Positions 1 through 11,810 of a stretch of DNA of 64,000 nucleotides are shown here, piece by piece. This DNA comes from Microglena sp. YARC (Eukaryota; Chlorophyta; Chlorophyceae; Chlamydomonadales; Chlamydomonadaceae), in assembly GCA_022414725.1 (NCBI GenBank), contig CM039464.1, positions 14,626,973-14,690,972 of the forward strand. The letters run 5' to 3'. The position numbers and the translations under genes were made by a program. Position 1 is the stretch's first letter. Each line of letters begins with the position of its first letter. The notes beneath the pieces were generated by a model. It ran no database searches, was not told the DNA's origin, and saw nothing but the letters and a program-made list of their open reading frames with translations.

Positions 1-88
1 CACCAACCCATTGTAACCATGTACACCTTCCTACATGCAATGGCTGTCACACACACCTCCCTCTATGTGATGGAAACTCCCCATAACT

Positions 89-114
89 CCCCCCCCCCCC
101 CCCCCCCCCCCCCC
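89..114. repeat. Poly(C) tract, 26 nt
   Basis: Uninterrupted run of C. It is one of at least nine C runs of 16-40 nt in the window (others at 5364-5392, 11432-11471, 18997-19018, 28383-28404, 41062-41086, 42087-42103, 42748-42763, 44748-44763). The surrounding 1-245 is C-rich low-complexity DNA with no supported gene. Confidence 0.95.
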
Positions 115-593
115 ATTGCCACCCTCATAAACACACCTCCACCACCTGCTGCCCCACCCCCAGCCCCTTCAACCGATGGCTACCCCCCACACCTTCCTCC
201 GCCTCATCTCTACCCCCCCTTCATTCGCCTCCCTCTACCCTCACTATGACTACCCCCAACCAGGGTACTACATGTGGTCATTTTTTGTTGCTTCAAAAGC
301 GCAACTGCCTCCTTTTGGGTAGCGCTTTTGACTCAACTAACAAAAACATCGCGCTGCACCCCGATGGGGTTTATACAATGGCTTCAATAGCACAGTCGGG
401 CTCCAAAACCTTGCACCCAACTCCTCCCTCCACCCCATGGCTGCCTCCAACACCTCCCTCCACCCCATGGCTGTCCATACACTCACACACGCATCATACC
501 TGTGCAGCATGCCCTTCGTTGTGCTGGAGAGCATCTAAGTTTCAGCTCCTGGACCGGCGGCTTCATGGGGGAGGATGCTCGTTTTGATGCATT

Positions 594-868
594 TGAGACT
601 GTGTTGGAGGTGGGTCGCTGGGCATAGTACCTTTGAGACTGCGTTGGAGCTGGGTCGCTGGGCATAGTACCTTTGAGACTGTGTTGGAGCTGGGTCGCTG
701 GGCATAGTACCTTTGAGACTGTGTTGGAGCTGGGTCGCTGGGCATAGTACCTTTGAGACTGTGTTGGAGCTGGGTCGCTGGGCATAGTACCTTTGAGACT
801 GTGTTGGAGCTGGGTCGCTGGGCATAGTACCTTTGAGACTGTGTTGGAGGTGGGTCGCTGGGCGTAGG
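594..868. repeat. 40-bp minisatellite, about 7 copies
   Basis: A 40-bp unit containing GTGTTGGAGCTGGGTCGCTG recurs at 601, 641, 681, 721, 761, 801 and 841 with very few differences. The open frames across it on the minus strand are a by-product of a repeat without stops. Confidence 0.95.
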
Positions 869-958
869 TGTAGATGGGGTAGAGTGGTTTAGGGTGTGTG
901 CGTATGTGTGGGTGGTGTGGCTTGGTGCGTTTCGTCACTAAGAGGGCACACAAAAACG

Positions 959-1187
959 GCCTGGTGGCTTGGCTTGTTGCACAGCTCCCAAACCCAGCTT
1001 TGCAAGTTGTTCTAGGCTCTGGGAGTGAGTGTGAGCAGAATTAGAGGAGAGCCACCAAGTGGCGTGGCTCGATGCATGGGCCACTATAGATGGCACATAC
1101 ATCAGCCAGGTGGCTTGGCTTGTTGCACAGCTCAGGACCCCAGCTTTGCTATTTGTCCCAGGCTCTGGAAGAGTGTGTCAGCAGACT
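959..1187. repeat. Pair of diverged ~80-bp direct repeats
   Basis: Two units (about 959-1037 and 1107-1187) share GTGGCTTGGCTTGTTGCACA, then CCCAGCTTTGC and AGGCTCTGG, separated by unrelated sequence. No coding evidence. Confidence 0.75.
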
Positions 1188-1199
1188 TACGCCGGGGTC

Positions 1200-3650
1200 G
1201 TACTTGACTCCGCCAGGGCCCCCATCTCCCGCCAACCCTAAGTGTGCCTACTATTTTGTACTAGTTGCAACACCATTTGAACTGAATCCTTGGTGCCACT
1301 GGTTTCCGTCGGGGGCCCAGCTCCTGGGGTGAAATTCCTTAAAAACACAAAGGTTTTCTGGTGTCTGTCTCTAGCCTTGGATGTGCAGTTCAAGCTTCTC
1401 CTCTCATAGCACTTCAGCACATGATTTTGATTTTGATTTTTCGATACGGCCGCGGAGTTATTCTACGACTCGTTGTTTTCTGTATTCTTTGTGGGTATTG
1501 GGGCTACCATAATACCACGCCCCACCAGGCGCTCTCATTACTTTTATGGCTATTCTACCTATTCCCTTTATCCAACCATTCTTTGTACCGCACATATTCG
1601 ATGTACCGCATGCACCAACAGTACAAGTGGATATGTGTGTTTTATTGTATCCCATCGCATATTGTCTTGTATTATTTGTACCGTACCTATTCTTTGTACC
1701 GCACCATCAGTACAGGTGGATAGCGTCTTGGCGATTTGTATGCAATGCGAGTTTTTGTTATTGTCAGGTTTAGTATGGCTCTCAGAGCACAGTATATATG
1801 TAACCAGTGATTCCCGCGCCTCTCACATCCTTTGTTGGTCGGCCCATGGCACGTAAGCAGTTTTCCACATGATAGCGTGTAGCAAGACGAGCAACCTGCA
1901 CACACTGGTTGGGAGGGAGCCTGGTCGGCCCATGACGACACATGAGTTGGTAGCAGCAACCCTTATCAAAACAAATGCTGTCGATAAATGGTGAGGCATC
2001 CCGCACAGCGTCCTGACATCAGCACACATCCTGGTCGGCGGTCGCCACATTTGTGGTAGCTCTAATTCACAATCCAAGGCACCTGAATTCGAACAATACC
2101 GCAACATTATTGCTAGCTGTCCTTATGTATGTTTATCCAGGGTATGTATTCCTTATACTTCCAGCCTACATATTCCTGCACCACTCTCCCAAATACAGGT
2201 TATATTGCATACTTTCATATTCCTGGTTTTGCTGAATCACTTAGCAATTTGGCTGCCTTCTGCCCGAAAACGATGGCTGAAGCCTTCGACCTTACCTTGT
2301 CGTCTGCAACAGTAATAACAATAGTGTCGTGCTCTTCCAGCCAGATAATAGTTCTTACGTTCAGGTACAGTAGGAAAACCCCCTATCCAAATCCCTACTA
2401 AACAGGTTGAGTAAGTGAGTCCCTCCTTGCATATAACTTGAACTTGGATGTTTACCTTCAGCCAGCAATTGGGCTGCTCGCCGTCCTTGCAGATAAGCAG
2501 TTGCATGTATTAGATACAAACAAACATAATTCGATCATCTAATTGGGGATACTCGTGGCAATTGATGTTCCTTGCTCATCAAGAAATCAATAATTGAATA
2601 GGAAATGTACTGAAAGTATTTGAATATTGGGCCATTAGGCTTGTCACGATCGACGGATCCAGTGGCTTATTACGCTGCCACATTCATCTAGAAGCCCCCA
2701 GTTCCCTCATCTAACAACACAGTTTATTCTATAGGACCCTAATTTAAAATAATGGAATCATAACTTATGTAGGGAAGCGCTCTGGGAAATTGCACGCTCC
2801 TTCGGGGACATTTGTCAATTTTTGACAAACTTGTGTGTGTTTCCCTTGTTGGTCGGCCTCCCTAGGGGGGACAGGCCTATGCGATACTTACGCGAAATCG
2901 TGCTGGTTATCAAATCTTCACATCTTCAATTTCCCCAAGAACGCCGGTCAAATTTGCCGGTTAATCTGACTGGCCCGTAATCTTAGCGAGTCGTGTTCGC
3001 TTCTTCGTGACTCTCGTAGCTCATTGCATCAGCGCATTGTGCTTGACAAGGAAATCTGCTCTTTCGCACTAGTTCCTGCAGGTTGTGAAGTAGCAACTGT
3101 AGCCTCGGGAGTTGCTGCACCTGCCTCCATGGAACTTCGGGAAGTCAGTGAGCTAGTAAGTTCATTAGCCTTACAGGTCACCAAGTTGAATAGTAATGCC
3201 ATGCCATGCTACATTGATTCTTGACACCCCCAATATTAAATTGTACGGATTAGTAAGCAACTGCTTGTGCATCTATCACCAAGGAGGCTACCAATGCTGC
3301 TGGACGAACATTACACCATCCCGGGCCGACCTCAGGGACCCGCCAGGGCACCCTACTATTTTCACAGGTTTTCACAGGTGTTCACGCACATTATGGGTGT
3401 GGGGGCGGTGGTGGGTGGGGTGGGGTGGGTGGGGTGGGGGTGGGGGTGGGGGTGGGGGGGCTCTGCATGTGCCACGAACTCTCAGACCTTGAGAGGGCTT
3501 TGAACCTGGGCCCTGCTTTCAACACCCCTGCCTGGCAATAACACCGTATCACGTGCGAGCTCGCCGTACCCGGCCGTACCGCTGATTGATGATTGTAGTG
3601 CTAGTGCTCTAGGCTCTAGGCTCGCCTAGCCAAATCTAGCCTCGGCAGAA
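1200..3650. other. Intergenic stretch with repeat fragments
   Basis: No supported gene. It contains a short copy of the SINE/LINE 3' end (ATACCACGCCCCACCAGGCG, about 1512-1548), a copy of the GACGGCGAGCAGCC retroposon-like repeat (about 2434-2510, minus) and a G-rich GGGGT tract (3395-3465). The bases just before 3688 are presumably the atpD promoter and 5' UTR, but no definite core element is visible. Confidence 0.5.
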
Positions 3651-3687
3651 TCCTGTGCTTTTTCAACCCCTTGGTCAATACTTCAAA

Positions 3688-5360
3688 ATGTTGGCTAACA
3701 AGTTCAGGATCGGATCCGCCTCCAGGGTGCTGCCCCAGGCCGTTTCTCGGGTCTCCACGTCCCGCGTGCAGGTCAGTCAGACTCCCTTTTAGCTTATAGC
3801 CCCCCTCTATTTAGCTCTGCGTGATATTTGAATTGTGCATGCGTTGCCGTTAGGTCGATTAGCACTTTCTGTTTGAAGGCATCCAGAGAATGGAGGGCCG
3901 ATGTTGTGCCGTCCATCAATTGGCTCCCTCGAGGTAGGAGCAGAGTGCTCCGACCATTGCATGATCAATGCGCCGTGGAAGCATGCAACGTTGTAATGAG
4001 CGCGCATAGCCTCACATATTTATGGGCATGCGAAGATTCGCTTCCTCATGCGCCCCACCCTTCTTATCCTTCCCCTTAGCCTTTGCCCCCGATGGACTCC
4101 CACTTTTAAGCCACCAGTTCACACCTAACATAGCCCATACGTCTATATCTTGTGCATCAGCCTCAACACACACCCAGACCAAAGCCAATACATCGGGTCC
4201 TGGTGTGTTTTGGGTCGGGACCGGGTGTGTCGACCCATTCTTCAGCGGCACTGATGGGTCGATACCTGAACCGCCACCTGCACACACTTGCTGTACTTGT
4301 AGACTCTGCACAATCCTGCACATACTTACTGTCCCCGCTATTTCCCAGCATACCCGGGCCTTCTAGCACACTGCTGTTCCTCTCCCCGTCTCGGCGGACT
4401 GGGTGCTGGTGTCGGGACCTTGACTGTATCCGACTCTTATCTCAGTGCACCTGGCACACCACCGCCTGGACTGGTGTGGCCGGTTGCGAGTTCAGGACCT
4501 AGAGTCTCCAGACGCATGACCCACCGTATGCCTAGAGCATTCCACCGAACGGCGTCGAAATTCATTTCCATTGGGATTTATCGCTGCCAATTTCGACTTA
4601 ACCCACCCGACCCCAGATCTGGCTTTCCGAACCCCGTCTGACTCCACCAGTCCTCCGCACGAACACACAGCACTCTCGGCACCCTCTTACTAGCATGATC
4701 TCTGGTTGTGTTGTGAGGCCGCACAAGCAGGGTGTCTCATGCAGGGAGTGCATGTGATGTGCAAAGCTGTCTGATTAGCTCATGAACCCATGTTCCCATC
4801 CATTTTCATATCCACATCTGATCCGCATCCATATCCATATTTAAACATGTATCCATATCCATATCTGCCACGTATATATGTCCATATTCAAATCTGCTCT
4901 GTATCCAAATCCATATCATGCAATCATCAAGCTTTGCATCAAGGGATGGTAGCATACACAATCTGGTATTCGAATTTGGGATCAGATAATTGTGTTCTCA
5001 AGAGGGGTGGGGGGGGATTTGCGGGAGGTTGGAGGGGGCTTGGTTTAAAAAGAGTAGGGAAGAGTGAGGGGGAGATAGTTGTTGGAGCTTTATTTTGGGA
5101 ACTCTGGCTTTGTACATGAGCAGTTTCTCCCCTATGACTTGATTTGATTTAGATTACATGGCCTTTCAGCCTCTAGACTGCCCACCGTCCGCGGGCTCAG
5201 TAAACATGTGCAGCATAAACACTAATACACCACACTCCTGAGCGCAGAATGCAAGCAATGCAAGCATATGGCTTGTTATGAGGCATGCCAAGGTTTATAA
5301 ACATGTAAAGGTCCCTAGGACTTGGTTAGCGCAAAAAGACGCAACATCAGGGGCACCCCA

Positions 5361-5393
<33 letters not shown>

Positions 5394-8300
5394 GGGGGTC
5401 TTCTCGGGTGACTAAATTTTAGGGAAAGCGAGTCCTATAACTCACCAGGCCGTTAAGAACATATAGCCCACACTCCTGCTTGCAACATGCCTCTTACATA
5501 ACATCACAATGTCATCGACATGCAATTTTTGGCCAAAGACAAGCCGGCCCCACATTATCCAGGAGGGGTCTTCCTACGTATTCTGCCTTCTGACGCTTCT
5601 GTTCCTCCTGCTCCTCCCCAGGCCGCCAAGAACCCTGTCTGCGAGGCTTACGCCAAGGCACTGATTGATCTGTCCGACGAGAAGGGCAAGCTTGAGGCCG
5701 TCCACACTGATATGGAGACCATGGGTGCTCTGCTGACCTCCAACGCTGCCTTCAAGGAGCTCCTAGGCAACCCCGTTGTTGAGCCCGAGCAGAAGCGCCT
5801 GGTTCTGAACAAGCTGGGCAAGGACGGCAACTTCAACGAGTACACCAACAACTTCTTGAACCTGCTGAACGTGAAGGACCGCCTTAGTCTGCTTGATCAG
5901 ATCCTGGAGTCTTTCGAGCTCCAGTACTGCACCCTTACTGACACCCAGGTAAGACAGTTTAGTGTTTTTGGTTCTTATATAAGGGGTCCTGGACTCCATC
6001 GAAAGCCAGTAGGGCACCCTCACTGACACCCAGGTAAGAGGGTTGGGTGTTCTTGAGACTTCTTCAGGGGGACCTGTACTCAATCGAGAGCCAGTACTGC
6101 ACCATCACTGGTACTGGGTGAAAGGGCTGGGGCTGGAGTGAAGGTGGTTTGCCTGTCTCGTAGTATCTTAGAATGGATATTACTGATCCTCATTTATTTG
6201 ACAGTACAACAGATATGATATATATTGTTAGGCCATGTTGTATATTTGTGGGCGGTACAACTAGCGCTGAAAAGTACCCTTCTACATGTGCGTATGTAGC
6301 CAGGTAGCCTGTTACAGTATATATAGTTGATCTGTAGGCTGAGGGTGACATTGTCACTGCACAGTCGTCATCTAGACCGATGTCTCATGTATGTCTTTAC
6401 TGCTAGCAAGTACAAAGATGCAGGTCGCTGAGTCCAAGATACAGCTGGTGCTTTTCCGCGCACCAAGCCCGGCAAGTTACCGCTTCTGTAAAGTATTCAA
6501 GCCGCTTCATTAAGGTTGCGGTAGCTGATATTCAACTGCAAAATCTACAATCTACTTAGGTGCTTCTCGACGCCTGTATTCTTATAACATTTCCATCAAT
6601 CTATCTTATCACGCTAGTACTGGCTAGCCAATACACTGGTTTTGTGAGTCTGACGTCGAAGTCCGAATAGGAGTCCTCAGACCCGCGAAACCAGTGTATC
6701 AGATAGCGAGTACTAGTGGGTTGGGGGTAGGTAAATAGGAATGAGGGCATGTAGAAACGACTAAGTGTAAAGTAGCTTTTGTAGTACAATCTTAGCTGCC
6801 GTGTCCATGATGAAGCTGTGAATAGTTCACAGAAGCGGTTACTTGCTGGGCTTGGTGGGTGCAGAAGCTCTAGCTGTATCTTTGGTTTAATGACTGGTTT
6901 GAGTTATATCGAAGGTCGCGGATGGTCATTTCTGAACTTTATTCACTGGAGGTAATGTTACTTTCTTACCCATGCGTTGTATAGGTATTGCTGGAATGCC
7001 ACGTCGTATGTTTGACTAAGCGGATTGTTTTGCTGATGAAACGCCGTTGCCAGTTGTGGTTCAAAGTTTTCTTTCATTTCAAGCTAAACAACGCTACCTG
7101 TACCTGTTAACTCGTTGGCAGTTAAGACATAGACCAGTCTAGCTGACGACTGTGCTGTGACAGTTTTATCCACAGCCGACAGGTCGACAATATCTACTCC
7201 GCACAAAATCTATTCCGCACAATGTATTCCGCACAATATCTACTCCGCACAATATCTACAAGAGGCTACCCTGCTACTAATAATGTATAATGTGTAAGGT
7301 ATGGTATGTGATAAGAAAATTAAAAAGTAATGATTACGCCGTGTGGGGCGTGGTATCAAGGAAGCCCTGTCTCACGGCAGTAGAGATCGGGCTGCTACTT
7401 CACCTGGACAGTACTACCATGGCGGTTGACAGCAACCGTGAACACTGAAGCGCACCCATAGGGATTCGTACCCAGCAACTTCTTCAGTCCAGCAAAATGA
7501 TCAACCATTGAACCATTCGTTGAACCGAGATAAGAAAAATAAAGGTTATCAAGAAAATGTGTACATGCGTCTGCCATATTATCACTTATTTATTTATGGT
7601 TCAGTGCATCAGCTTCTAGGTCGTTCCCTGAGCTACTAGGCTAGATCCATAGGTTTGTGGGGTACTGGAAGGTTCATTCATTGTGTCAGCTGTCAGGTGC
7701 TTTGGTTGCTTTCCAGGGCTTTTCTTTCTAGCTTTTCTTTTTAGCTTCTAGGCCACTCACTGATCCAGTCACTGTGCTAGACCCAAAGATTCCTTGAGCG
7801 CTGGTAAGCTGGTAATGATAGCTGTGAAATGTAAGAGCTTGCTAGGATTTGCTAGCTATTCAGCCAAACCAGGGGAGCCGCTTAGAAGCTGCTGTTCGTA
7901 GCCATAAATGGAAGCTATTTTGATTTCCGTTTGGATGAATAGCCAGGCAGTGGAGCGGGCTAGTTAAGGCCCTGGAACCCTAGGTGCTATATTTATTCAC
8001 GAATGTCAGCACCGCGTAAAGTGATATGAATAGGCATATGAGATTTATTTTGTCAGACATATATCTAGCCTATCCACTGAATGGCTTTCCGCTCACAACT
8101 CTCCCGCCCCCCCTGTAAACATTTTGTGTGTATGTCAGTATGGTTGGGTACATGCTACTGTCTCTAATTATATAGCTAGTTATGGAATGTAGATTCTGGA
8201 TCTCCGTTCACCATCCTGTGCCAACCTTTCCTCTCATTCCCCTTTCCCCCCTGTCCGCTCACTGCTCTGCCATCCCCATCCAATATATGTAGGGAACGGC

Positions 8301-8902
8301 AATATGATATCATGTCATCATATGATATCACATGATGCTGGCAGTCTGAAAAGGCTAAAGTTATTACCATTTATACACTAAACCAAACCTTACTTCAGCT
8401 TGAGACGGTATATGATACACAATGTCATATGAAATCATACTCGCCTTTGGTCAATATCATATGATATGCCGACCCCTAAATATATGTACCTAGCCTCGCT
8501 CTGAATGGCTGTCCGCTCACTCCCTGCCCCCAAACCCCAGGTCCCCACCGCGGTGGCTGTGTGCTGGCTGCCCTCTTTTCTCCCCTTCATTTCATGTCTC
8601 TATTTCCCCCTCTTGATCTTTTCCTGTGCATGGCTCTCTCACTACTGGTTTCCCCCTCACCCCAGGTCGCCACCCTGCGCTCCGCCGTCAAGCTCGAGCA
8701 GGAGCAGCAGTTCCTGATCGCCAAGAAGCTCCAAGAGCTGACTGGTTCCAAGAACATCAAGCTCAAGCCCGTCATTGACAAGGCCTTGATTGCTGGCTTC
8801 GTTGTTGAGTACGGATCTAGCCAGATTGATCTGTCCGTCCACGGACAGATTGAGAAGGTGGCTGAGTCCATCAACACCGACATGCTCCAGAAGATGGCAT
8901 AA
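3688..8902 (+). CDS. atpD: Chloroplast ATP synthase delta subunit (AtpD/OSCP family), three exons
   Basis: Peripheral-stalk subunit linking the F1 head to the stator of the chloroplast F1Fo ATP synthase. Exons read as 3688-3771, 5622-5948 and 8666-8902, all joined in phase 0 at GT-AG borders, giving 215 residues. Residues 1-28 (MLANKFRIGSASRVLPQAVS...) look like a plastid transit peptide: Ser/Arg/Val-rich, no acidic residue. Exon 2 carries the helical N-terminal domain (NPVCEAYAKAL, GNPVVEPEQKR, FLNLLNVKDRLSLLDQI). Exon 3 starts VATLRSAVKLEQEQQFLIAK and includes GFVVEYGSSQIDLSVHGQI, the family's C-terminal signature. The sequence is very close to what I recall of the Chlamydomonas chloroplast protein, which favours plastid delta over mitochondrial OSCP. 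Intron 1 (1850 bp) holds CCATAT-rich and poly(C) tracts; intron 2 (2717 bp) holds exon-end copies, a foldback, a SINE and a MITE. The gene appears intact. Confidence 0.95.
4790..4920. repeat. Degenerate CCATAT/CATATC microsatellite in atpD intron 1
   Basis: Repeated CATATCCATAT-type hexamers, imperfect. The rest of intron 1 (3772-5621) shows no further gene signal. Confidence 0.8.
5925..6120 (+). repeat. Three tandem copies of the atpD exon 2 end with its splice donor
   Basis: The real exon end (CCAGTACTGCACCCTTACTG then ACACCCAG/GTAAGA, ending at 5948) is followed at about 85-bp spacing by a copy ending CTGACACCCAG/GTAAGAG at 6033 and a weaker copy near 6117. The first extra copy keeps a consensus 5' splice site, so two competing donors exist. 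The second lacks the CAG/GT context. Confidence 0.85.
6434..6884. mobile_element. Foldback/inverted-repeat element in atpD intron 2
   Basis: The left arm from about 6434 (AAGATACAGCTGGTGC..., AAGTTACCGCTTCTGT, ...ATACACTGGTTT) reappears as its reverse complement up to about 6884 (AAACCAGTGTAT..., ACAGAAGCGGTTACTT, ...AGCTGTATCTT). Arms are about 200 bp, imperfect, around a centre near 6665. No transposase frame. Resembles a MITE or foldback element; exact ends and TSD are not resolved. Confidence 0.75.
7328..7525 (-). mobile_element. tRNA-derived SINE, copy 1
   Basis: On the minus strand a pol III A-box-like TGGTTCAATGGTTGATC is followed about 45 nt later by a B-box-like GGTACGAATCC, then a unique body (GGGTGCGCTTCAGTGTTC...) ending in GATACCACGCCCCACACGGC. 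The body aligns along about 130 bp with a plus-strand copy at 32148-32281. It is inside atpD intron 2, antisense to the gene. Confidence 0.75.
8290..8478. mobile_element. hAT-type MITE, 189 bp, with 8-bp TSD
   Basis: Terminal inverted repeats TAGGGAACGGCA / TGCCGACCCCTA enclose an AT-rich palindromic interior (repeated ATATGATATCAT). It is flanked on both sides by AATATATG (8282-8289 and 8479-8486). TAGGG ends plus an 8-bp duplication are the hAT hallmark. No coding capacity; last part of atpD intron 2. Confidence 0.88.
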
Positions 8903-9029
8903 GCTGTGCCTCTACATGAGTGTCAGTGTGTGCACTTGAGTATTAGGTCGTAGCTCTAGCTGTCCCTTATCCTCATCTGCCGCCGCCTGAAGGTTGAACC
9001 TCAGCGTATAAGAGGGATTGCGACAATTT

Positions 9030-9034
9030 TGTAA
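9030..9034 (+). terminator. TGTAA polyadenylation motif of atpD
   Basis: TGTAA lies 128 nt after the atpD stop. In green algae TGTAA is the usual near-upstream polyadenylation signal, normally 10-20 nt before the cleavage site. Confidence 0.6.
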
Positions 9035-9534
9035 TATGGACTATCAGGCAGTGGAAGGACTCTGAATCCTTGTTCTTTTTCTGACCCCTGTGCAGTCGCC
9101 TCTTCGCCTATCTTATAGCTACTGGCTTACTATCCAGCAGCTATAAGATAGGCAGACACAATGTGCGGAGGATCCGTTGGGTTGGATGCGCCGCAGGACG
9201 CAGGCTATGGGTCGGTCGCGCCTCAGGTCGCAGTAAAAATTGTTGCGATTCAGGACGCAGAGCTGGGGGTCCTCTTGAACACCCCTGGTGGATCAGGCCC
9301 CCCTGCTGATGGATAGTATAACCACTACTACACCACACTACTGGGCATGCTCCCGAAGTTCCGAGCAGCAGGGCTTTGGCTCGTGGTGCCTCGAGAAAGT
9401 AGAATGGTGGATGGGATTGATTCCAGGGCCTCCCAGCCTCCAGAGTCCAGACCGCTCACCGCCTGCTTGCATAGTGAATAAGGCAAGTATCAATGCAACT
9501 AAACTACGGTCCTACATACTACTGCTCAGAAGTA

Positions 9535-9690
9535 CTTGAACTTGAACTTGGTTAAATAGCTTCAGCCAGCAATTTGGCTGCTCGCCGTCTTTGGCAAGAA
9601 AAACATAATTATTACCGCAAACATGTGAACGCGAACAAATAACTTCCCTCCTAATTTCCTTCCCTATTTTTCATGCTCACAAGTACATTA
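9535..9690 (-). mobile_element. Short retroposon-like repeat (GACGGCGAGCAGCC family)
   Basis: On the minus strand AGACGGCGAGCAGCCAAATT, then GCTGGCTGAAGCTAT and a tail of repeated AAGTTC. Related copies: 2434-2510 (-), 24750-24875 (+), 25590-25670 (+), 33490-33610 (-). The variable hexamer tail suggests a short non-LTR-type retroposon, but no pol III boxes are evident. The rest of 8903-9978 shows no gene. Confidence 0.6.
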
Positions 9691-9978
9691 CACAAGGTGG
9701 ACGGTAGTACGGGACTGATCAACCGTTCCGGGTAGGGAGGTGGGGATATATCAGACGTTCCTCCCCTTTTAATGTTATAACCCACCCTTCAGTTTGAGAC
9801 AAAAATCGTTGTAAAAGATCACCCCAAACACATGTATGTATGTTACAGTCCAGGGATAAGCAAAATAGGCTAAAAGGACTTGCCCAACTGAGATAGGAGG
9901 GGCTTCAGAAGAAAAAGCATTGATGAACCCAAAGCACATGATGCAATACTTCATTTAATAACTCAGAGTTGAACTTAT

Positions 9979-10440
9979 TTACATGGCTCTAGCATGTTCA
10001 CTTGTCCAGGCTGCACGCAGTCTTCTGTAAAGAAAGTATACTGTCGCGCACACTAGGGCCCACTCGAGCACCAGTATTACAATGATATACGGTATTACAA
10101 TTAGATATATAACAGCACGCGGCACAATCCCATACAGTACCATATTCAAGAACTCAAGGAGTGGAACCATAATATCAAATGTGAATATATAGTTGGGGTG
10201 GAGTTGGCCAGTTGGGCAGTTGGGCAATGCTGGCTTCAAAATATACACTTCTTGGCATCTCAGGTTACAGACTAACAGCTCCTACGGCAAATAACTGTAC
10301 ACTGTACAACTTTGTACCACTTTCAGTCGTCTCTCGTCAGCTGACGCGTCAGTTCGACACTCGCACCCGGTCAAACTATTACCAGAAATAGGTTTCTGGA
10401 GGACAAGCACAAGTCCGTCCCTCACCTGTCGCCGAGCCAT
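9979..10440 (-). CDS. Small integral membrane protein, hypothetical, two exons
   Basis: I do not recognise the family. Exon 1 is 10426-10440 (MARRQ, start context GCGAAATGG) ending at a good donor CAG/GTGAGG. Exon 2 is 10281-9979 after the acceptor GCCGTAG/GAG, reading ELLVCNLRCQEVYILKP... to a TAA. The joined frame is 105 residues. Residues about 45-90 form a long hydrophobic stretch (MVPLLEFLNMVLYGIVPRAV then IYLIVIPYIIVILVLEWALV), enough for two membrane segments, followed by a basic YFLYRRLRAAW and a short hydrophilic end. Four cysteines lie before the membrane part. Support is internal only: consistent splice borders, phase 0 and membrane-like composition. A frame from 10720 on the other strand diverges from it. 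Confidence 0.5.
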
Positions 10441-10719
10441 TTCGCACGTCGCCCTCCCACAGCAGGATCGATTCAGCACCAGATCTCCCGACCGACTATC
10501 TTCTCCCCCTCTATCACCTCCCTTATTCCGCTGCATGATGCTGTGAAGCCCTCGAACGGGCGGCACAAAGTGTCCCCCCCTCCCCCCACCCACACTGCAA
10601 TACGCGGTGACACCCCAGCCCACCAGCCGATCCACCATCAGCCATTCTACTCATCCATTTGATCCATCCTAAAACGATTAACCGCACAGGATACTGGTGG
10701 CAATAACTGCGCATAGATC

Positions 10720-10992
10720 ATGCAGCGGCTTAGTCTGGGGCATGGAGCTTGGCGAGGCGCGTCAATATTTGTCGCACTGCTGCTATTAGGTACGAATCTT
10801 TCCGTGGTTGTGTCGTATGCCTTCCCATGCCCTCCCATGCCCTTCCCTCCTCCATCTGCGCATACGGCAGTTCTCGTTCTTGGTACTCCCAGGCTCGGTT
10901 CAATGTCGGTTGGGATATTGATGGGAGCTGGGTCTGAGTTGGTTGACAATCTATTGAGGTTTGGAAGTGAGAATGGCTGTGCTTCCACCTAA
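10720..10992 (+). CDS. Possible short secreted or membrane-anchored protein
   Basis: An ATG frame of 90 codons begins MQRLSLGHGAWRGASIFVAL followed by LLLGTNLSVVV, resembling a signal peptide, then Pro-rich sequence. A donor-like GTACGA after the leucines could make this only a first exon. No family recognised. It diverges from the small membrane-protein gene and shares about 280 bp of upstream DNA with it. Confidence 0.25.
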   Translation: MQRLSLGHGAWRGASIFVALLLLGTNLSVVVSYAFPCPPMPFPPPSAHTAVLVLGTPRLGSMSVGILMGAGSELVDNLLRFGSENGCAST

Positions 10993-11430
10993 GTCATGTC
11001 ATCATCCACCCATCGATTTTATCAGATTCTGTGAGGTGTATGTCATGGGGAGAGCGTGCGGGACCCAAATATGGTAGTGTGTATGGTGAGCACGATGTGC
11101 ATGTGCACGTGCATAATGTGCATGGGCATAATGTGCACGTTGCCTGACTTGGATCCCTTGGAATCCACCACCTACGAAGGCAGCACCCAAATTTGAGCTA
11201 GGGAATACAAATTAAGAGGCGCAAACCCATATAACCCACAAAAAATGATCTGGGTTGTAAGTGGTAGATGGTGTAGAGTCCGTAGGTAGCCAGAGACGCA
11301 TAAGGGACTTTTCCATGCATGAAAGCATGATATCGTGGGTTGTGCACAAAGCACACACGTGGGTCAGTGGTAAATAATGACTCTCCAACCCAAAGCGACC
11401 CACATTAACTGACCCTACCCATACCCAGTT

Positions 11431-11431
<1 letters not shown>

Positions 11432-11473
<42 letters not shown>

Positions 11474-11640
11474 ACCCAACCCCAACCCCAATCCCAATCC
11501 CGACCCCAACCCAACCCAACCCCAACCCAACCCAACCCAACCAACCCAACCCAACCCAACCCAACCAACCCAACCCAACCCAACCCAACCCAACCCAACC
11601 CAACCCAACCCAACCCAACCCAACCCAACCCAGCCTAACC
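11432..11640. repeat. Poly(C) run of 40 nt followed by (CCCAA)n array
   Basis: A 40-nt C run (11432-11471) passes into CCCAACCCCAACC variants and then a fairly regular CCCAA pentamer array to about 11640. A second CCCAA array lies at 24206-24320. The pentamer is telomere-like in style but is not the TTTAGGG-type repeat of green plants. Confidence 0.9.
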
Positions 11641-11810
11641 CAATCCCTTTCCCCCGCACGCTACCCACACACCCATCCTACCCCAACAAAGGTAGTGTGC
11701 ATAGTGTGCACATGCTCGTAACAGTCTGCGGGTAGCCAGAGATGCAACAGGGAACTTTTCAGACTTTTCCATGCATGAAAGCATGGGCACATGGGTTGTG
11801 CATAGGGAAC

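Noticed and set aside
594..868. CRISPR-like regular repeats
   Set aside because: Units are contiguous 40-bp tandem copies without unique spacers, in eukaryotic DNA.
11504..11640. Chromosome end (telomere)
   Set aside because: The array is internal, short and flanked on both sides by ordinary sequence and genes.
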